From ZC4RG20 sp963782445 (GTDB lineage: Bacteria; Pseudomonadota; Gammaproteobacteria; Steroidobacterales; Rariloculaceae), in NCBI GenBank assembly GCA_963782445.1, contig CAWAJM010000001.1, forward strand, positions 4,216,001 to 4,280,000: 64,000 nucleotides of DNA, in the 5' to 3' direction. The notes beneath the pieces are model-generated. The model saw only the letters and a program-made list of their open reading frames with translations. It did not search any database and was not told where the DNA came from. The position numbers and the translations under genes are program-made. This document shows positions 8,205 to 17,848 of this stretch, piece by piece. Position 1 is the first letter of the stretch; every line of letters starts with the position of its first letter.

Positions 8205-11054
8205 TCAGACGCCGGCGAAAGCCTCGTCCCAGGCGGCCGCGACCTCGGCTCTGATCGGCCCCAGATCGCCGAGCTCGTCGACCGGCACCGTGCGCCCGCC
8301 CTCGTCGAGCGAGAGCTCGTGGACGCGGCGTCGCAGTGCGAGATAGGCCTGCTGCAGGCGCCGGCATAGGTCGGCCTCGATGACGCCCGTGCGCTCGAGC
8401 GCGTCGAGCTGGCGCATGTTGTCCGGAAACTCGACGAGCTCGGCGTGCTCACCGGCATTCGCCAGCACCCAATAGTCGACGAGAAACTCCACGTCCGCGA
8501 GGCCGCCCGCGTCCTGCTTGAGGTCGAAGGCCTCGGCGTCGCCGAGGCTGAGCTCGGCGCGCATGCGCCCGCGCATTTTCGCGATCTCGGTCCTGAGCCG
8601 GTCGCGGGCCACGTGGTGGACGAGAATTTCGCGGCGCTCGCGCTCGAACGTCTCGCGCACGCCGGCGGCGCCCGCGACCGAGCGGCTGCGCAGCAGGGCC
8701 TGATGCTCCCAGACCCAGGCTTCCCGGCGTTGATAGCGGGCAAAGTTCGCGACACTCGAGACCATGAGCCCCGCGCGCCCGCTGGGGCGCAGCCGCGTGT
8801 CGACTTCGTAGAGTCTTCCGGAGCTCGTCTGGATCGTTAGGAAATGAATGAGGCGCTGGACCAGGCGCGAGAAGAAGCGCGTATTGTCGAGCGGCCGCGC
8901 GCCATCCGACTCCTGGAACGTGCCCGTGGAGTCGTGCAGGAAGACGAGATCGAGGTCCGAGCCATAGCCGAGCTCGAGGCCGCCGAGCTTGCCGTATCCG
9001 ACAACGGCAAAACCGGCCTCATGCAGCGCGGGCGGCTCGCCGTAGAGCGGCTTGCCGTGCTTCTCCAGCATCTCGCGCCACGCCGTCTCGAGCGCGAGCG
9101 CGAGCACGAGCTCGGCGATGTCCGTCAGCCGGTCGCTGACCTTCATGATCGGCAGATGTCCTAGGCGGTCGGCAATGGCGACGCGAAACACGGCCGTGCG
9201 CTGAAACTGCCGCATGGCCTCGAGCATGCCCTCGGTGTCGTCGGCCGCGACATGGGCGAGCTGTCCCTGCAGCATCGCCTCGAGCTCGGCGCGCGACGGC
9301 GGCGTCTCGAAAATCCGCGCGTCGAGCAGCTCGTCGAGCAGCAGCGGGTGTTCGGCGATCTGCGTCGCGAGCTGCGCACTGTGACCCGCAAGCGAGAGCA
9401 GCCGCTCGAGCGCGGAGGGGTTTTGTTGCAGCAACGAAAGATACGCACTGCGCCGGCCGACGGCCTGAAACACCGTGAGCACGCGCGCAAGCGTCGCGGC
9501 GGGATCGAAATGCTCGGCCAGCAGCGGGACCGTGCGGATGACGACGGCCGCAAGACGCTGCCGGCTGGTCTCGTCCATGCGTTGATACAGACCGCCGCCC
9601 CGCAGCTGCTTCAGCAGGTCCGCGACGGCCGCGTTGCCGGCGAGCGGCGTGTGCGTAAGCAGCTCGTCGAAGTTGCCGGCCTCGAAGGCCGCGCGCAGCG
9701 CGGCTTCGCCGTCGCGGTCGCCGCCGCCCGCGTCGGGGTCCCAGGCGATGCGCTCGAACTCGGCCTCGACGGCGACGCGATGCTGGCCGAGCCGAGCAGC
9801 CAGGGCGGCCCAATCCGGCTCGTGCATGGCGTAAGCGAGGCGGGCGCACGGCTCGGGGTCCGTCGGGAGCGTGTGCGTCTGCCGATCGTCCATGGCCTGG
9901 AGGCGGTTCTCGAGCGAGCGCAAATGGGAGTAGGCCTTAAGCAGACGCTCGACGGTCCCGGCGCCGAGCGCGCGCGCCTGCTCGAGCCTCGGCAGCGCCG
10001 TCAGCAGCGACGGCGTGCGCAGCGCCACGTCGCGGCCGCCCCGCACCAGCTGGAACGCCTGCACGATGAACTCGATCTCCCGAATGCCGCCGGGCCCGAG
10101 CTTGATGTTGTCGGCCATGTCCTTGCGCGCGACCTCGCGGCTGATGCGCCGCTTCATGTCGCGCAGCGCGTCGAACACCCCATAGTCGAGATAGCGGCGA
10201 TAGACATAGGGCGTCAGGACGGCGTCGAATACGTCGGCCGCGTGCGCCCGGCCCGTCACGAGCCGGGCTTTGAGATAGGCATAGCGCTCCCAGTCGCGGC
10301 CGTGCTGCAGCAGGTAGGACTCGAACGCGTCGACGCCGATCACGAGCGGCCCGCTCTTGCCGAAAGGCCTGAGCCGCATGTCGACGCGCAGCGCGAGGCC
10401 GTCGGCTGTGGGTTCGTCGAGCAGGCGGATCAAACGCTGCGCGAGGCGCCGGAAGTAGTCGGCCGTCTCCTCGGCGTCGCGCCCCTCGAGCATCGCGTCG
10501 TCCGGATGCAGAAAGACGAGGTCGACGTCCGAGGAGAAATTGAGCTCGCCGCCGCCGAGCTTGCCCATCGCGAGGACGAGCAGCGGCGCAGGCCCGCCGG
10601 CCGGGCCGTGGGCCCGGCCGTAGCGCGGCTCGAGCTCGTCGACGGCGCGCTCGAGCGCGAGCGCGATGATCCCCTCGGCCAGGGCGGAGAGCTCGGCGAG
10701 ACTCTCGGCGAGCGTCGCGGCGCCCATGAGATCCCGCCACGCGATGCGCGCCGCCTCGACGTGCCGGAGACGCCGCAGCGCGGCCATGGCTTGCGCTTCG
10801 GACGCGCCTTCGAGCTGCGCCTGTTCGCGCACCGCGTCGCGCGTCAGGACACTAGCATCGGCAAGCCGGGCGGCGAGCCGCTCGGGATGCCGCTCGAGCA
10901 CCGAGAGCACGAATTCGCTGACCACGAGCACGCGCCCGGCCCCCGCGCGAGCGGCCGCGGGCAGCTCGACGTCGACGGCCGCGAGACGTGCGGCGACGTG
11001 CGCGAAACGTTCACGCAAAGGGGGAGGCAGATCGGCAGGAGCAGCGAGATCCAT
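8205..11054 (-). CDS. glnE: Bifunctional glutamine synthetase adenylyltransferase/adenylyl-removing enzyme
   Basis: GlnE adds AMP to glutamine synthetase and removes it, in response to the PII protein and glutamine. The protein is about 949 residues, as expected, with two nucleotidyltransferase domains. The N-terminal domain has GGGELNFSSDVDLVFL and the C-terminal one GGLELGYGSDLDLVFLHD, with the metal-binding DxD in each and a GGIREIEF block after the first. The ATG at 11054 begins the sequence most like the family N-terminus; ATG 11069 is possible, and neither has a strong ribosome site. It lies downstream of groESL, behind terminators. Confidence 0.95.
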   Translation of the reverse strand: MDLAAPADLPPPLRERFAHVAARLAAVDVELPAAARAGAGRVLVVSEFVLSVLERHPERLAARLADASVLTRDAVREQAQLEGASEAQAMAALRRLRHVEAARIAWRDLMGAATLAESLAELSALAEGIIALALERAVDELEPRYGRAHGPAGGPAPLLVLAMGKLGGGELNFSSDVDLVFLHPDDAMLEGRDAEETADYFRRLAQRLIRLLDEPTADGLALRVDMRLRPFGKSGPLVIGVDAFESYLLQHGRDWERYAYLKARLVTGRAHAADVFDAVLTPYVYRRYLDYGVFDALRDMKRRISREVARKDMADNIKLGPGGIREIEFIVQAFQLVRGGRDVALRTPSLLTALPRLEQARALGAGTVERLLKAYSHLRSLENRLQAMDDRQTHTLPTDPEPCARLAYAMHEPDWAALAARLGQHRVAVEAEFERIAWDPDAGGGDRDGEAALRAAFEAGNFDELLTHTPLAGNAAVADLLKQLRGGGLYQRMDETSRQRLAAVVIRTVPLLAEHFDPAATLARVLTVFQAVGRRSAYLSLLQQNPSALERLLSLAGHSAQLATQIAEHPLLLDELLDARIFETPPSRAELEAMLQGQLAHVAADDTEGMLEAMRQFQRTAVFRVAIADRLGHLPIMKVSDRLTDIAELVLALALETAWREMLEKHGKPLYGEPPALHEAGFAVVGYGKLGGLELGYGSDLDLVFLHDSTGTFQESDGARPLDNTRFFSRLVQRLIHFLTIQTSSGRLYEVDTRLRPSGRAGLMVSSVANFARYQRREAWVWEHQALLRSRSVAGAAGVRETFERERREILVHHVARDRLRTEIAKMRGRMRAELSLGDAEAFDLKQDAGGLADVEFLVDYWVLANAGEHAELVEFPDNMRQLDALERTGVIEADLCRRLQQAYLALRRRVHELSLDEGGRTVPVDELGDLGPIRAEVAAAWDEAFAGV

Positions 11055-11130
11055 GGCGCACGCTGGCATCGGAATCCGGACGCACGACTTTAGCAAGGGC
11101 GAGCAGACCTGTCTGGGACCGCCGATGCCG

Positions 11131-11153
11131 AAAAAGGGCTCTGGCCCCTTTTT
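11131..11153. terminator. Second hairpin with A/T flanks between groEL and glnE
   Basis: AAAAAGGG pairs with CCCTTTTT across a 7-nt loop. In either direction the stem ends in a U-run, so it could act bidirectionally. It lies just beyond the main groESL terminator. Confidence 0.45.
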
Positions 11154-11157
11154 GCGG

Positions 11158-11187
11158 AAAAAGAAAGCCCCGCCGAAGCGGGGCTTT
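11158..11187 (-). terminator. Intrinsic terminator of groESL
   Basis: On the minus strand a 10-bp stem (AAAGCCCCGC with its complement, closed by a TTCG tetraloop) is followed directly by TTTCTTTTT. It lies 28 nt after the groEL stop and is a textbook rho-independent terminator. Confidence 0.9.
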
Positions 11188-11214
11188 CAGTTCGCAGCGA
11201 TCTGCGAAAGAGGC

Positions 11215-12846
<1,632 letters not shown>

Positions 12847-12893
12847 GCTTATGTCTCCCTACCTGATAAAATAGATTGGATATTGACGGGCGC

Positions 12894-13184
12894 TCAGCCT
12901 TCGATGACGGCCATAATGTCGTCTTCGCGCATGACCAGCAGCTCCTCGCCCTCGACCTTGACCTCGGTACCGGAATACTTTCCGAAAAGCACCTTGTCGC
13001 CCTTCTTGAGCTCAAGGGCACGAACCTCGCCGTTCTCGAGCAGCTTGCCCTGGCCGACGGCGATGACCTCGCCGCGGATCGGCTTCTCGGCCGCGGTGTC
13101 GGGAATCACGATTCCGCCAGGGGAGGTGCGCTCTTCCTCGGTGCGCCGAATCACGACGCGATCGTGTAAAGGACGAAGCTTCAT
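12894..13184 (-). CDS. groES: Co-chaperonin GroES (Hsp10)
   Basis: GroES forms the heptameric lid of the GroEL chamber. The 96 residues are full length: MKLRPLHDRVVIRR at the start, the mobile loop EEERTSPGGIVIPD and the roof loop region GKLLENGEVRALELKKGD. AGGGAGACCTCC-type purine-rich sequence precedes the ATG at 13184; the seven extra upstream codons are not conserved. A CIRCE operator and a sigma-70-like promoter lie 62-115 bp upstream. Confidence 0.98.
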   Translation of the reverse strand: MKLRPLHDRVVIRRTEEERTSPGGIVIPDTAAEKPIRGEVIAVGQGKLLENGEVRALELKKGDKVLFGKYSGTEVKVEGEELLVMREDDIMAVIEG

Positions 13185-13245
13185 GGAGGTCTCCCTTTCC
13201 AACATTCTGAAATTTGTGACTTTTTCCGAGCGGCCAAGTGGATTG

Positions 13246-13272
13246 TTAGCACTCGACCGGACCGAGTGCTAA
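13246..13272. promoter_or_regulatory. CIRCE operator (HrcA binding site)
   Basis: TTAGCACTC and GAGTGCTAA form a perfect 9-bp inverted repeat separated by 9 bp (GACCGGACC), identical to the CIRCE consensus. It overlaps the predicted transcription start of groES, so HrcA bound here would block initiation until heat releases it. No hrcA gene is in the window. Confidence 0.93.
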
Positions 13273-13299
13273 TCATAGTGGCGGTCTCGGGAATTTCAA
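13272..13299 (-). promoter_or_regulatory. groESL promoter
   Basis: On the minus strand TTGAAA and TATGAT are 16 bp apart, a good housekeeping promoter. CTTGAAA is also the -35 of sigma-32 promoters, but the region expected to hold CCCCATNT is a poor match, so HrcA-controlled sigma-70 transcription is the simpler reading. Confidence 0.65.
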
Positions 13300-13443
13300 G
13301 GGCGTGTGCGCGCTGTCATGACATGGCGCGGGGTACAGGGCTATTCTTGGGTCCGCGAAGGCGCCCGATGCGCAGGGTTCGCGCCATCTTGGCGCGCGAC
13401 CGGGGGCTTTCCCGCCGTCCCGCCGTCTAAATTCGGAGGTTAC

Positions 13444-13776
13444 GTGAGCTCGGAGGCACTGCTCGTCTTGACTACCTGCGCAAACGCTTCAGAGGCCGAC
13501 GGTCTGGCCGAGGCGCTCGTCGAGGCCCGGCTCGCCGCCTGCGTGAACCGCATCGACGGCGTGCGATCCACCTATCGATGGCAGGACCGGATCGAGCGCG
13601 ACGCCGAGATCCTGCTGCTCATCAAGACGACCGAGGACCGCTTCGGCGACGTCGAGCGGACGCTCCGCGAGCGCTCGACCTATGAACTCCCGGAAGTCGT
13701 CGCGGTCCGAGTCGCGGGAGGCTCCGCGGCCTATCTCGACTGGATCGGGGCGGCCGTGCAAACGGAACGGCAATGA
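13444..13776 (+). CDS. cutA: CutA family divalent-cation tolerance protein
   Basis: A small cytosolic trimeric protein (110 residues) of the PII-like fold, linked genetically to copper tolerance in E. coli; its exact biochemical role is unsettled. Family motifs are LVLTTCANASEADGLAEALVEARLAACV split over beta1-alpha1, YRWQDRIERDAEILLLIKT and YELPEVVAVRV. The GTG at 13444 has GGAGG four nt upstream, and the frame before it is unlike the family. Its stop overlaps the dsbD start (ATGA), an arrangement that recurs in gammaproteobacteria. Confidence 0.93.
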   Translation: MSSEALLVLTTCANASEADGLAEALVEARLAACVNRIDGVRSTYRWQDRIERDAEILLLIKTTEDRFGDVERTLRERSTYELPEVVAVRVAGGSAAYLDWIGAAVQTERQ

Positions 13777-16106
13777 AAGGTATGCACATGCGCCCGTGGC
13801 TCGGTGTCCTCGCGGCCCTCTGCGCGCTCGGGGCCGCGGTCTCGGGCACGGCCCGCGCCGACGACCAGAAGGTGCTGCGGCCGCAGAAGGTTTATCCCTA
13901 CACCGTCGAGGCGGATGCGGAGAACCTGCACCTGCGCTTCGCCATCCTCAAGGGGTACTACCTTTACCGCGACCGCTTCGCGTTCGATACGAAGACGGCC
14001 GGCGTGACGCTCGGCAAGCCCGTCTTTCCGAAGGGACAGGTCCACGAGGACGAATTCTTCGGCAAGAAGGAGGTCTACCGCGGCCGGTTCGAGATCCTGA
14101 TCCCGTACACGCGCGCCGGCACGGACCGCCGGCTCACGCTCGGCCTGCGCCTGCAAGGCTGCGCCGACCGCGGCATTTGTTATCCGCCCCAGAATTGGAC
14201 TCGGGAGGTCGAACTGCCGCCGGCGTCCGATGCGCTCGCTGCCGGCGGCGCCGTCGCAAGCGGGGCCCCCGATGCGGCGCCCGCGGCCGCCGTCGCGCCC
14301 GCTGCCTCGCCGTTCGTCAAGGGTGCCGGCGAGCCGCTTCCGCCCGACCAAGCCTTCCGGATGGACGCCCGCTTCGACGGTCCGAATGAGCTCACTGTCG
14401 CGTGGCAGATCCAGCCCGGCTACTACCTCTATCGCGACAAGCTCGCCGTCACGGCCGACGGCCGCGTCGACCTCGGCAAGCCCGCGATGCCGGACGGCGA
14501 AGCCTACTCGGACGCGAACTTCGGCCAGGTACACGTATTCCGTCGCAACGTCGAGATCAAGATTCCGCTCGCCCGCTCGACGCCCGACCCGATCCCGCTG
14601 ACGATCCACGCCGCCTATCAGGGCTGCAAAGAAGGCAGCGTCTGCTATCCGGCGGCCGAGCAGACCATGACCCTGACGCTGCCCGCCGCGGCGTCGTTCG
14701 CGGCGGCCGCACCCGGCGCCGCCGCCACCGGGGAAGCCTCCGCTTCCGCCGCCGCCGCGCCGCCCACGTCGGCCGAGGGCCGGCTCGCGGCCGCGGCGCT
14801 CGGCGGCTCGTGGCCCGTGCTGCTCGCCTTGTTCTATGCGGCCGGCCTCGGGCTCGCGTTCACGCCCTGTGTCCTGCCCATGGTGCCCATCATCTCGGGG
14901 ATCATCGCGGGGCACGGCGAGCTCTCGGCCAAGCGCGGGTTCGCGCTGTCGTTTACCTACGTCATGGGCATGGCGCTCACGTATACGGTGGCCGGGGGGG
15001 TGGCCGCCCTCGTGGGCCAGCAGGTCCAGGCCGCGTTCCAGAAGCCGTGGATCATCTCCGTGTTCGCGGGCGTCTTCGTGCTGCTGGCCTTCTCCATGTT
15101 CGGCCTCTTCAACATCCAGATGCCGACGGCCGTGCAGACGCGCGTCGCGGGCCTCGCCAACCGGCAGCGCACCGGAACCTTCGTCGGCACGGGCGTCATG
15201 GGCGCGCTCTCCGCGCTCATCGTGACGACCTGCGTCGCACCGGCCCTCGTCGTCGCGCTCGCCATGATCGGCCAGCGCGGGGACGTCGTGCGCGGGGCCG
15301 CCGCGCTGTTCGCGCTGAGCCTCGGCATGGGCTCGCCGCTGCTGCTCGTCGGCGCGTCCGCCGGCACGCTGCTGCCGAAGGCCGGCGCGTGGATGAATAC
15401 GGTCAAAGCCGCTTTCGGGGTCATGATGCTCGGCCTCGCCATCTGGATGCTGCAGCGCATCCTGCCCGGCGACGTCGCGCTCGTGCTCTGGGCCGTGCTC
15501 GTGTTCCTGACGGGCGTCTTCCTCGGCGCCTTCGAGCCCCTGCCCGCGGAGCCCGGCGCCCGCAAGCGCCTCTTCAAGGGCGTCGGCGTCCTCGCCTGCC
15601 TCTACGGGGCGCTCATGCTGATCGGCGCGACGCTGGGCGGGGAGAGTCCGCTCCGGCCGATTCCGCTGAACGCCGTCGGCGCCCGAGTCGAAAGCGCCGC
15701 AGCCGACGGCACGGGCGCCGTGGCGGCAGCGTCTCCCGCCCTTTCGTTCGCGTCCGTCGGTTCGGTCGCGGCGCTCGAGAAGGCCGTCGATGCCGCCCGC
15801 AGCGAGAACCGGCCCGTTCTCGTCGACTTCACGGCCGACTGGTGCGTGTCGTGCAAGGAGATGGAGAAGTACACGTTCCCGAACCGCAACGTCATCGCCG
15901 CGCTGCGGCCGTTCGTGCTGCTGCGTGCCGACGTCACGGCCAACACCGACGCCGATAAGGCCCTGCTCAAGTACTTTGAAAGCTACGGGCCGCCGACCAT
16001 CGCGTTCTTCGACTCGCATGGGCGGCGGCAAAAGCCCTACAAGCTCGTCGGGTACGTGCCGCCGGCGAAATTCGCGGCGCACGTCCGGCGCCTCGCGGCG
16101 CTGTAG
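13773..16106 (+). CDS. dsbD: Thiol:disulfide interchange protein DsbD with two N-terminal alpha domains
   Basis: DsbD carries electrons from cytosolic thioredoxin across the inner membrane to periplasmic DsbC/G and cytochrome-c maturation partners. After a signal peptide, the 777-residue protein has two successive DsbD-alpha domains, each with its cysteine pair six apart: Cys130/Cys136 in QGCADRGIC and Cys285/Cys291 in QGCKEGSVC. Then comes the eight-helix beta domain with the two redox cysteines (TPCVLPM and TTCVAPA), and a C-terminal thioredoxin-like gamma domain with WCVSC (Cys691/Cys694). The usual length is about 565-600, and the excess is the second alpha domain. The start overlaps the cutA stop. 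Confidence 0.95.
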   Translation: MKGMHMRPWLGVLAALCALGAAVSGTARADDQKVLRPQKVYPYTVEADAENLHLRFAILKGYYLYRDRFAFDTKTAGVTLGKPVFPKGQVHEDEFFGKKEVYRGRFEILIPYTRAGTDRRLTLGLRLQGCADRGICYPPQNWTREVELPPASDALAAGGAVASGAPDAAPAAAVAPAASPFVKGAGEPLPPDQAFRMDARFDGPNELTVAWQIQPGYYLYRDKLAVTADGRVDLGKPAMPDGEAYSDANFGQVHVFRRNVEIKIPLARSTPDPIPLTIHAAYQGCKEGSVCYPAAEQTMTLTLPAAASFAAAAPGAAATGEASASAAAAPPTSAEGRLAAAALGGSWPVLLALFYAAGLGLAFTPCVLPMVPIISGIIAGHGELSAKRGFALSFTYVMGMALTYTVAGGVAALVGQQVQAAFQKPWIISVFAGVFVLLAFSMFGLFNIQMPTAVQTRVAGLANRQRTGTFVGTGVMGALSALIVTTCVAPALVVALAMIGQRGDVVRGAAALFALSLGMGSPLLLVGASAGTLLPKAGAWMNTVKAAFGVMMLGLAIWMLQRILPGDVALVLWAVLVFLTGVFLGAFEPLPAEPGARKRLFKGVGVLACLYGALMLIGATLGGESPLRPIPLNAVGARVESAAADGTGAVAAASPALSFASVGSVAALEKAVDAARSENRPVLVDFTADWCVSCKEMEKYTFPNRNVIAALRPFVLLRADVTANTDADKALLKYFESYGPPTIAFFDSHGRRQKPYKLVGYVPPAKFAAHVRRLAAL

Positions 16107-16174
16107 GCGGCTCGCCCGCGCGGCGCGGGCGCTTCGCGGCCCACTAGCGGCCTGTAACGGCTGATAGGCCCGTG

Positions 16175-16206
16175 GGCGGCGGGCTTCAGGCTCGGCGCAA
16201 GGGCGC
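16175..16206 (+). repeat. Partial copy (left arm) of the dispersed palindromic repeat
   Basis: This stretch, ending GGCTCGGCGCAAGGGCG, matches the left arm of the long palindrome at 28673-28792 at almost every position. It lies in the 138-bp gap between dsbD and the TlpA-like gene. The right arm is absent, so this looks like a fragment. Confidence 0.6.
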
Positions 16207-16244
16207 TTTCAATGGAACGCGAAACGCGGCACCATAAAGGAAGC

Positions 16245-16850
16245 ATGGCCAGAGCGATGAAGCCCGCACTGATTACCGTGGCGCTCAGCGTCGCGGCCGT
16301 CGGCGGCTATTTGATTTATCGGCTGGTCGTGCACGCGCCGCCCGACCGGGCCGCCGCCGCCCAGCCGGCGAAGGGCCTCGTGGCGCAGATGCCCGATTTC
16401 ACCCTCGAAAATCTCGCCGGCAAACCGCAGTCGATCAAAAGCCTGGCCGGCGCGCCCATGCTCATCAACTTCTGGGCGACTTGGTGCGGGCCCTGCCGGG
16501 AAGAGATCCCGATGCTGAAGAAGCTTCAGGATCAGAACCCGTGGCTCAAGATCGTCGGGGTGGCCGTCGACGAGCCCGACGCCGTGCGCAAGTACGCGAA
16601 AACAATGCAGTTCAACTACCCGGTGCTCATGGGTGAGTCCGGCGCCATGAACGCGGCGGCAAGCTTCGGGGTGGATTTCTACGCCCTGCCTTTCACGGTG
16701 TTCGCCGATTCCGAAGGGCACATGCTGGGCGTGCACACGGGCGAGCTGCATCCCGAGCAGGTTTCCAATCTCCTCGCCGTGCTCCAGGATCTTCGCAGCA
16801 AGCGCATCGACGTGGCGGCCGCCCGCAAGAGAATCGCGGGCCGCATGTAG
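16245..16850 (+). CDS. TlpA/ResA-like membrane-anchored thioredoxin
   Basis: A thiol:disulfide oxidoreductase of about 201 residues that likely acts in the periplasm. It has one N-terminal membrane anchor (LITVALSVAAVGGYLIYRLVV) and then an AhpC/TSA-redoxin fold with the active site NFWATWCGPCREE and a cis-proline region (ALPFTVFADSEG). It is a separate unit behind dsbD, which may supply its electrons; that link is inferred from adjacency. The start is uncertain: ATG 16245 has AGGA very close by, and ATG 16257 is possible. Confidence 0.82.
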   Translation: MARAMKPALITVALSVAAVGGYLIYRLVVHAPPDRAAAAQPAKGLVAQMPDFTLENLAGKPQSIKSLAGAPMLINFWATWCGPCREEIPMLKKLQDQNPWLKIVGVAVDEPDAVRKYAKTMQFNYPVLMGESGAMNAAASFGVDFYALPFTVFADSEGHMLGVHTGELHPEQVSNLLAVLQDLRSKRIDVAAARKRIAGRM

Positions 16851-16935
16851 CCGCCCGCGACGATCGATTCGCAAAACCTGCCGCCATCTGCTCCGAAAAA
16901 GGGTAGACTTAGGTCTATTTTGGCGACCTTGAGCC

Positions 16936-17385
16936 ATGGCGCACCTACTTCTACTGAATGGCCCCAACCTCGGCTTGCTCGGCACACGGGAGCCCGAGAT
17001 CTACGGCAGTACGACGCTGGCCGAGATAGAGGCCGACCTGCGCCGCCGTGCCCGCGACGCGGGCCATGAGCTCGTCGCGTTTCAAAGCGACGCCGAACAC
17101 GAGCTCATCCGGCGCATCCATGCCGCCCGCGACGAAGGCGTGGATTGCATTATGTTCAATCCGGCTGCGTTCACGCATACGAGCGTCGCGCTGCGGGACG
17201 CCCTGCTCGGCGTCGCCATCCCGTTTATCGAGCTGCACCTGTCCAACGTCGCCGCACGCGACGCGTTCCGGCAGGTGTCGTACTTTTCGGATATCGCAGT
17301 CGGCACGATCGCGGGTTTCGGCGTCGCGAGCTACGAGCTGGCTCTGACGGCGGCGGACCGATTCCTGGCCCGAGGGGGGAAGTAA
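16936..17385 (+). CDS. aroQ: 3-dehydroquinate dehydratase, type II
   Basis: Converts 3-dehydroquinate to 3-dehydroshikimate in the shikimate pathway, as a cytosolic dodecamer. The 149 residues are normal. LLLNGPNLGLLGTREPEIYG contains the catalytic tyrosine, NPAAFTHTSVALRDAL carries the substrate-binding part, and IELHLSN contains the catalytic histidine region. It abuts accB with no spacer (TAA then GTG), the common aroQ-accB-accC arrangement. Confidence 0.97.
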   Translation: MAHLLLLNGPNLGLLGTREPEIYGSTTLAEIEADLRRRARDAGHELVAFQSDAEHELIRRIHAARDEGVDCIMFNPAAFTHTSVALRDALLGVAIPFIELHLSNVAARDAFRQVSYFSDIAVGTIAGFGVASYELALTAADRFLARGGK

Positions 17386-17841
17386 GTGGACATTCGCAAG
17401 GTCAAGAAGCTCATCGAGCTTCTCGAGGAGTCGGGCATTTCCGAGATCGAGATCTCGGAGGGCGAGGAGTCGGTCCGGATCAGCCGCTACCCCCATCCGG
17501 GCGTCATGAGCTTCGCACCGCAGGCCTTCATGCCGTCGCCCGCAGCCGCGCCGCAGGCCGCGCAGCCCGAGGCCGCTGCCGCACCGGCCGAAGCGCCCAC
17601 CCCCGGCCACCAGATCACCGCGCCCATGGTGGGCACGTACTATTCCAGCGCGAGCCCCGGCGCCAAGACCTTCGTCGAAATCGGCAGCGAGGTCTCGCCC
17701 GGCGACACGCTCTGCATCATCGAAGCCATGAAGATGATGAACCAGATCGAGTCGGACGTCGCCGGCCGCGTCGTCAGCATCCTCGTCGAGAACGGCGACC
17801 CCGTGGAGTACGGTCAGCCGCTCTTCGTCATCGAATCCTGA
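17386..17841 (+). CDS. accB: Biotin carboxyl carrier protein of acetyl-CoA carboxylase
   Basis: AccB carries biotin between the carboxylase and transferase halves of acetyl-CoA carboxylase. The 151 residues have the N-terminal coiled region (VKKLIELLEESGISEIEISEG), an Ala/Pro-rich linker around residues 45-80, and the C-terminal biotinyl domain with the EAMKMMNQ acceptor lysine. The GTG start directly follows the aroQ stop and uses a GGGGGGA ribosome site within the aroQ end. accC follows by 7 nt. Confidence 0.97.
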   Translation: MDIRKVKKLIELLEESGISEIEISEGEESVRISRYPHPGVMSFAPQAFMPSPAAAPQAAQPEAAAAPAEAPTPGHQITAPMVGTYYSSASPGAKTFVEIGSEVSPGDTLCIIEAMKMMNQIESDVAGRVVSILVENGDPVEYGQPLFVIES

Positions 17842-17848
17842 TCGAGCC

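Noticed and set aside
9252..11093. A 613-codon plus-strand open frame opposite glnE.
   Set aside because: Antisense shadow of a long GC-rich gene; composition is Arg/Glu/Gly-rich with no recognisable domain.
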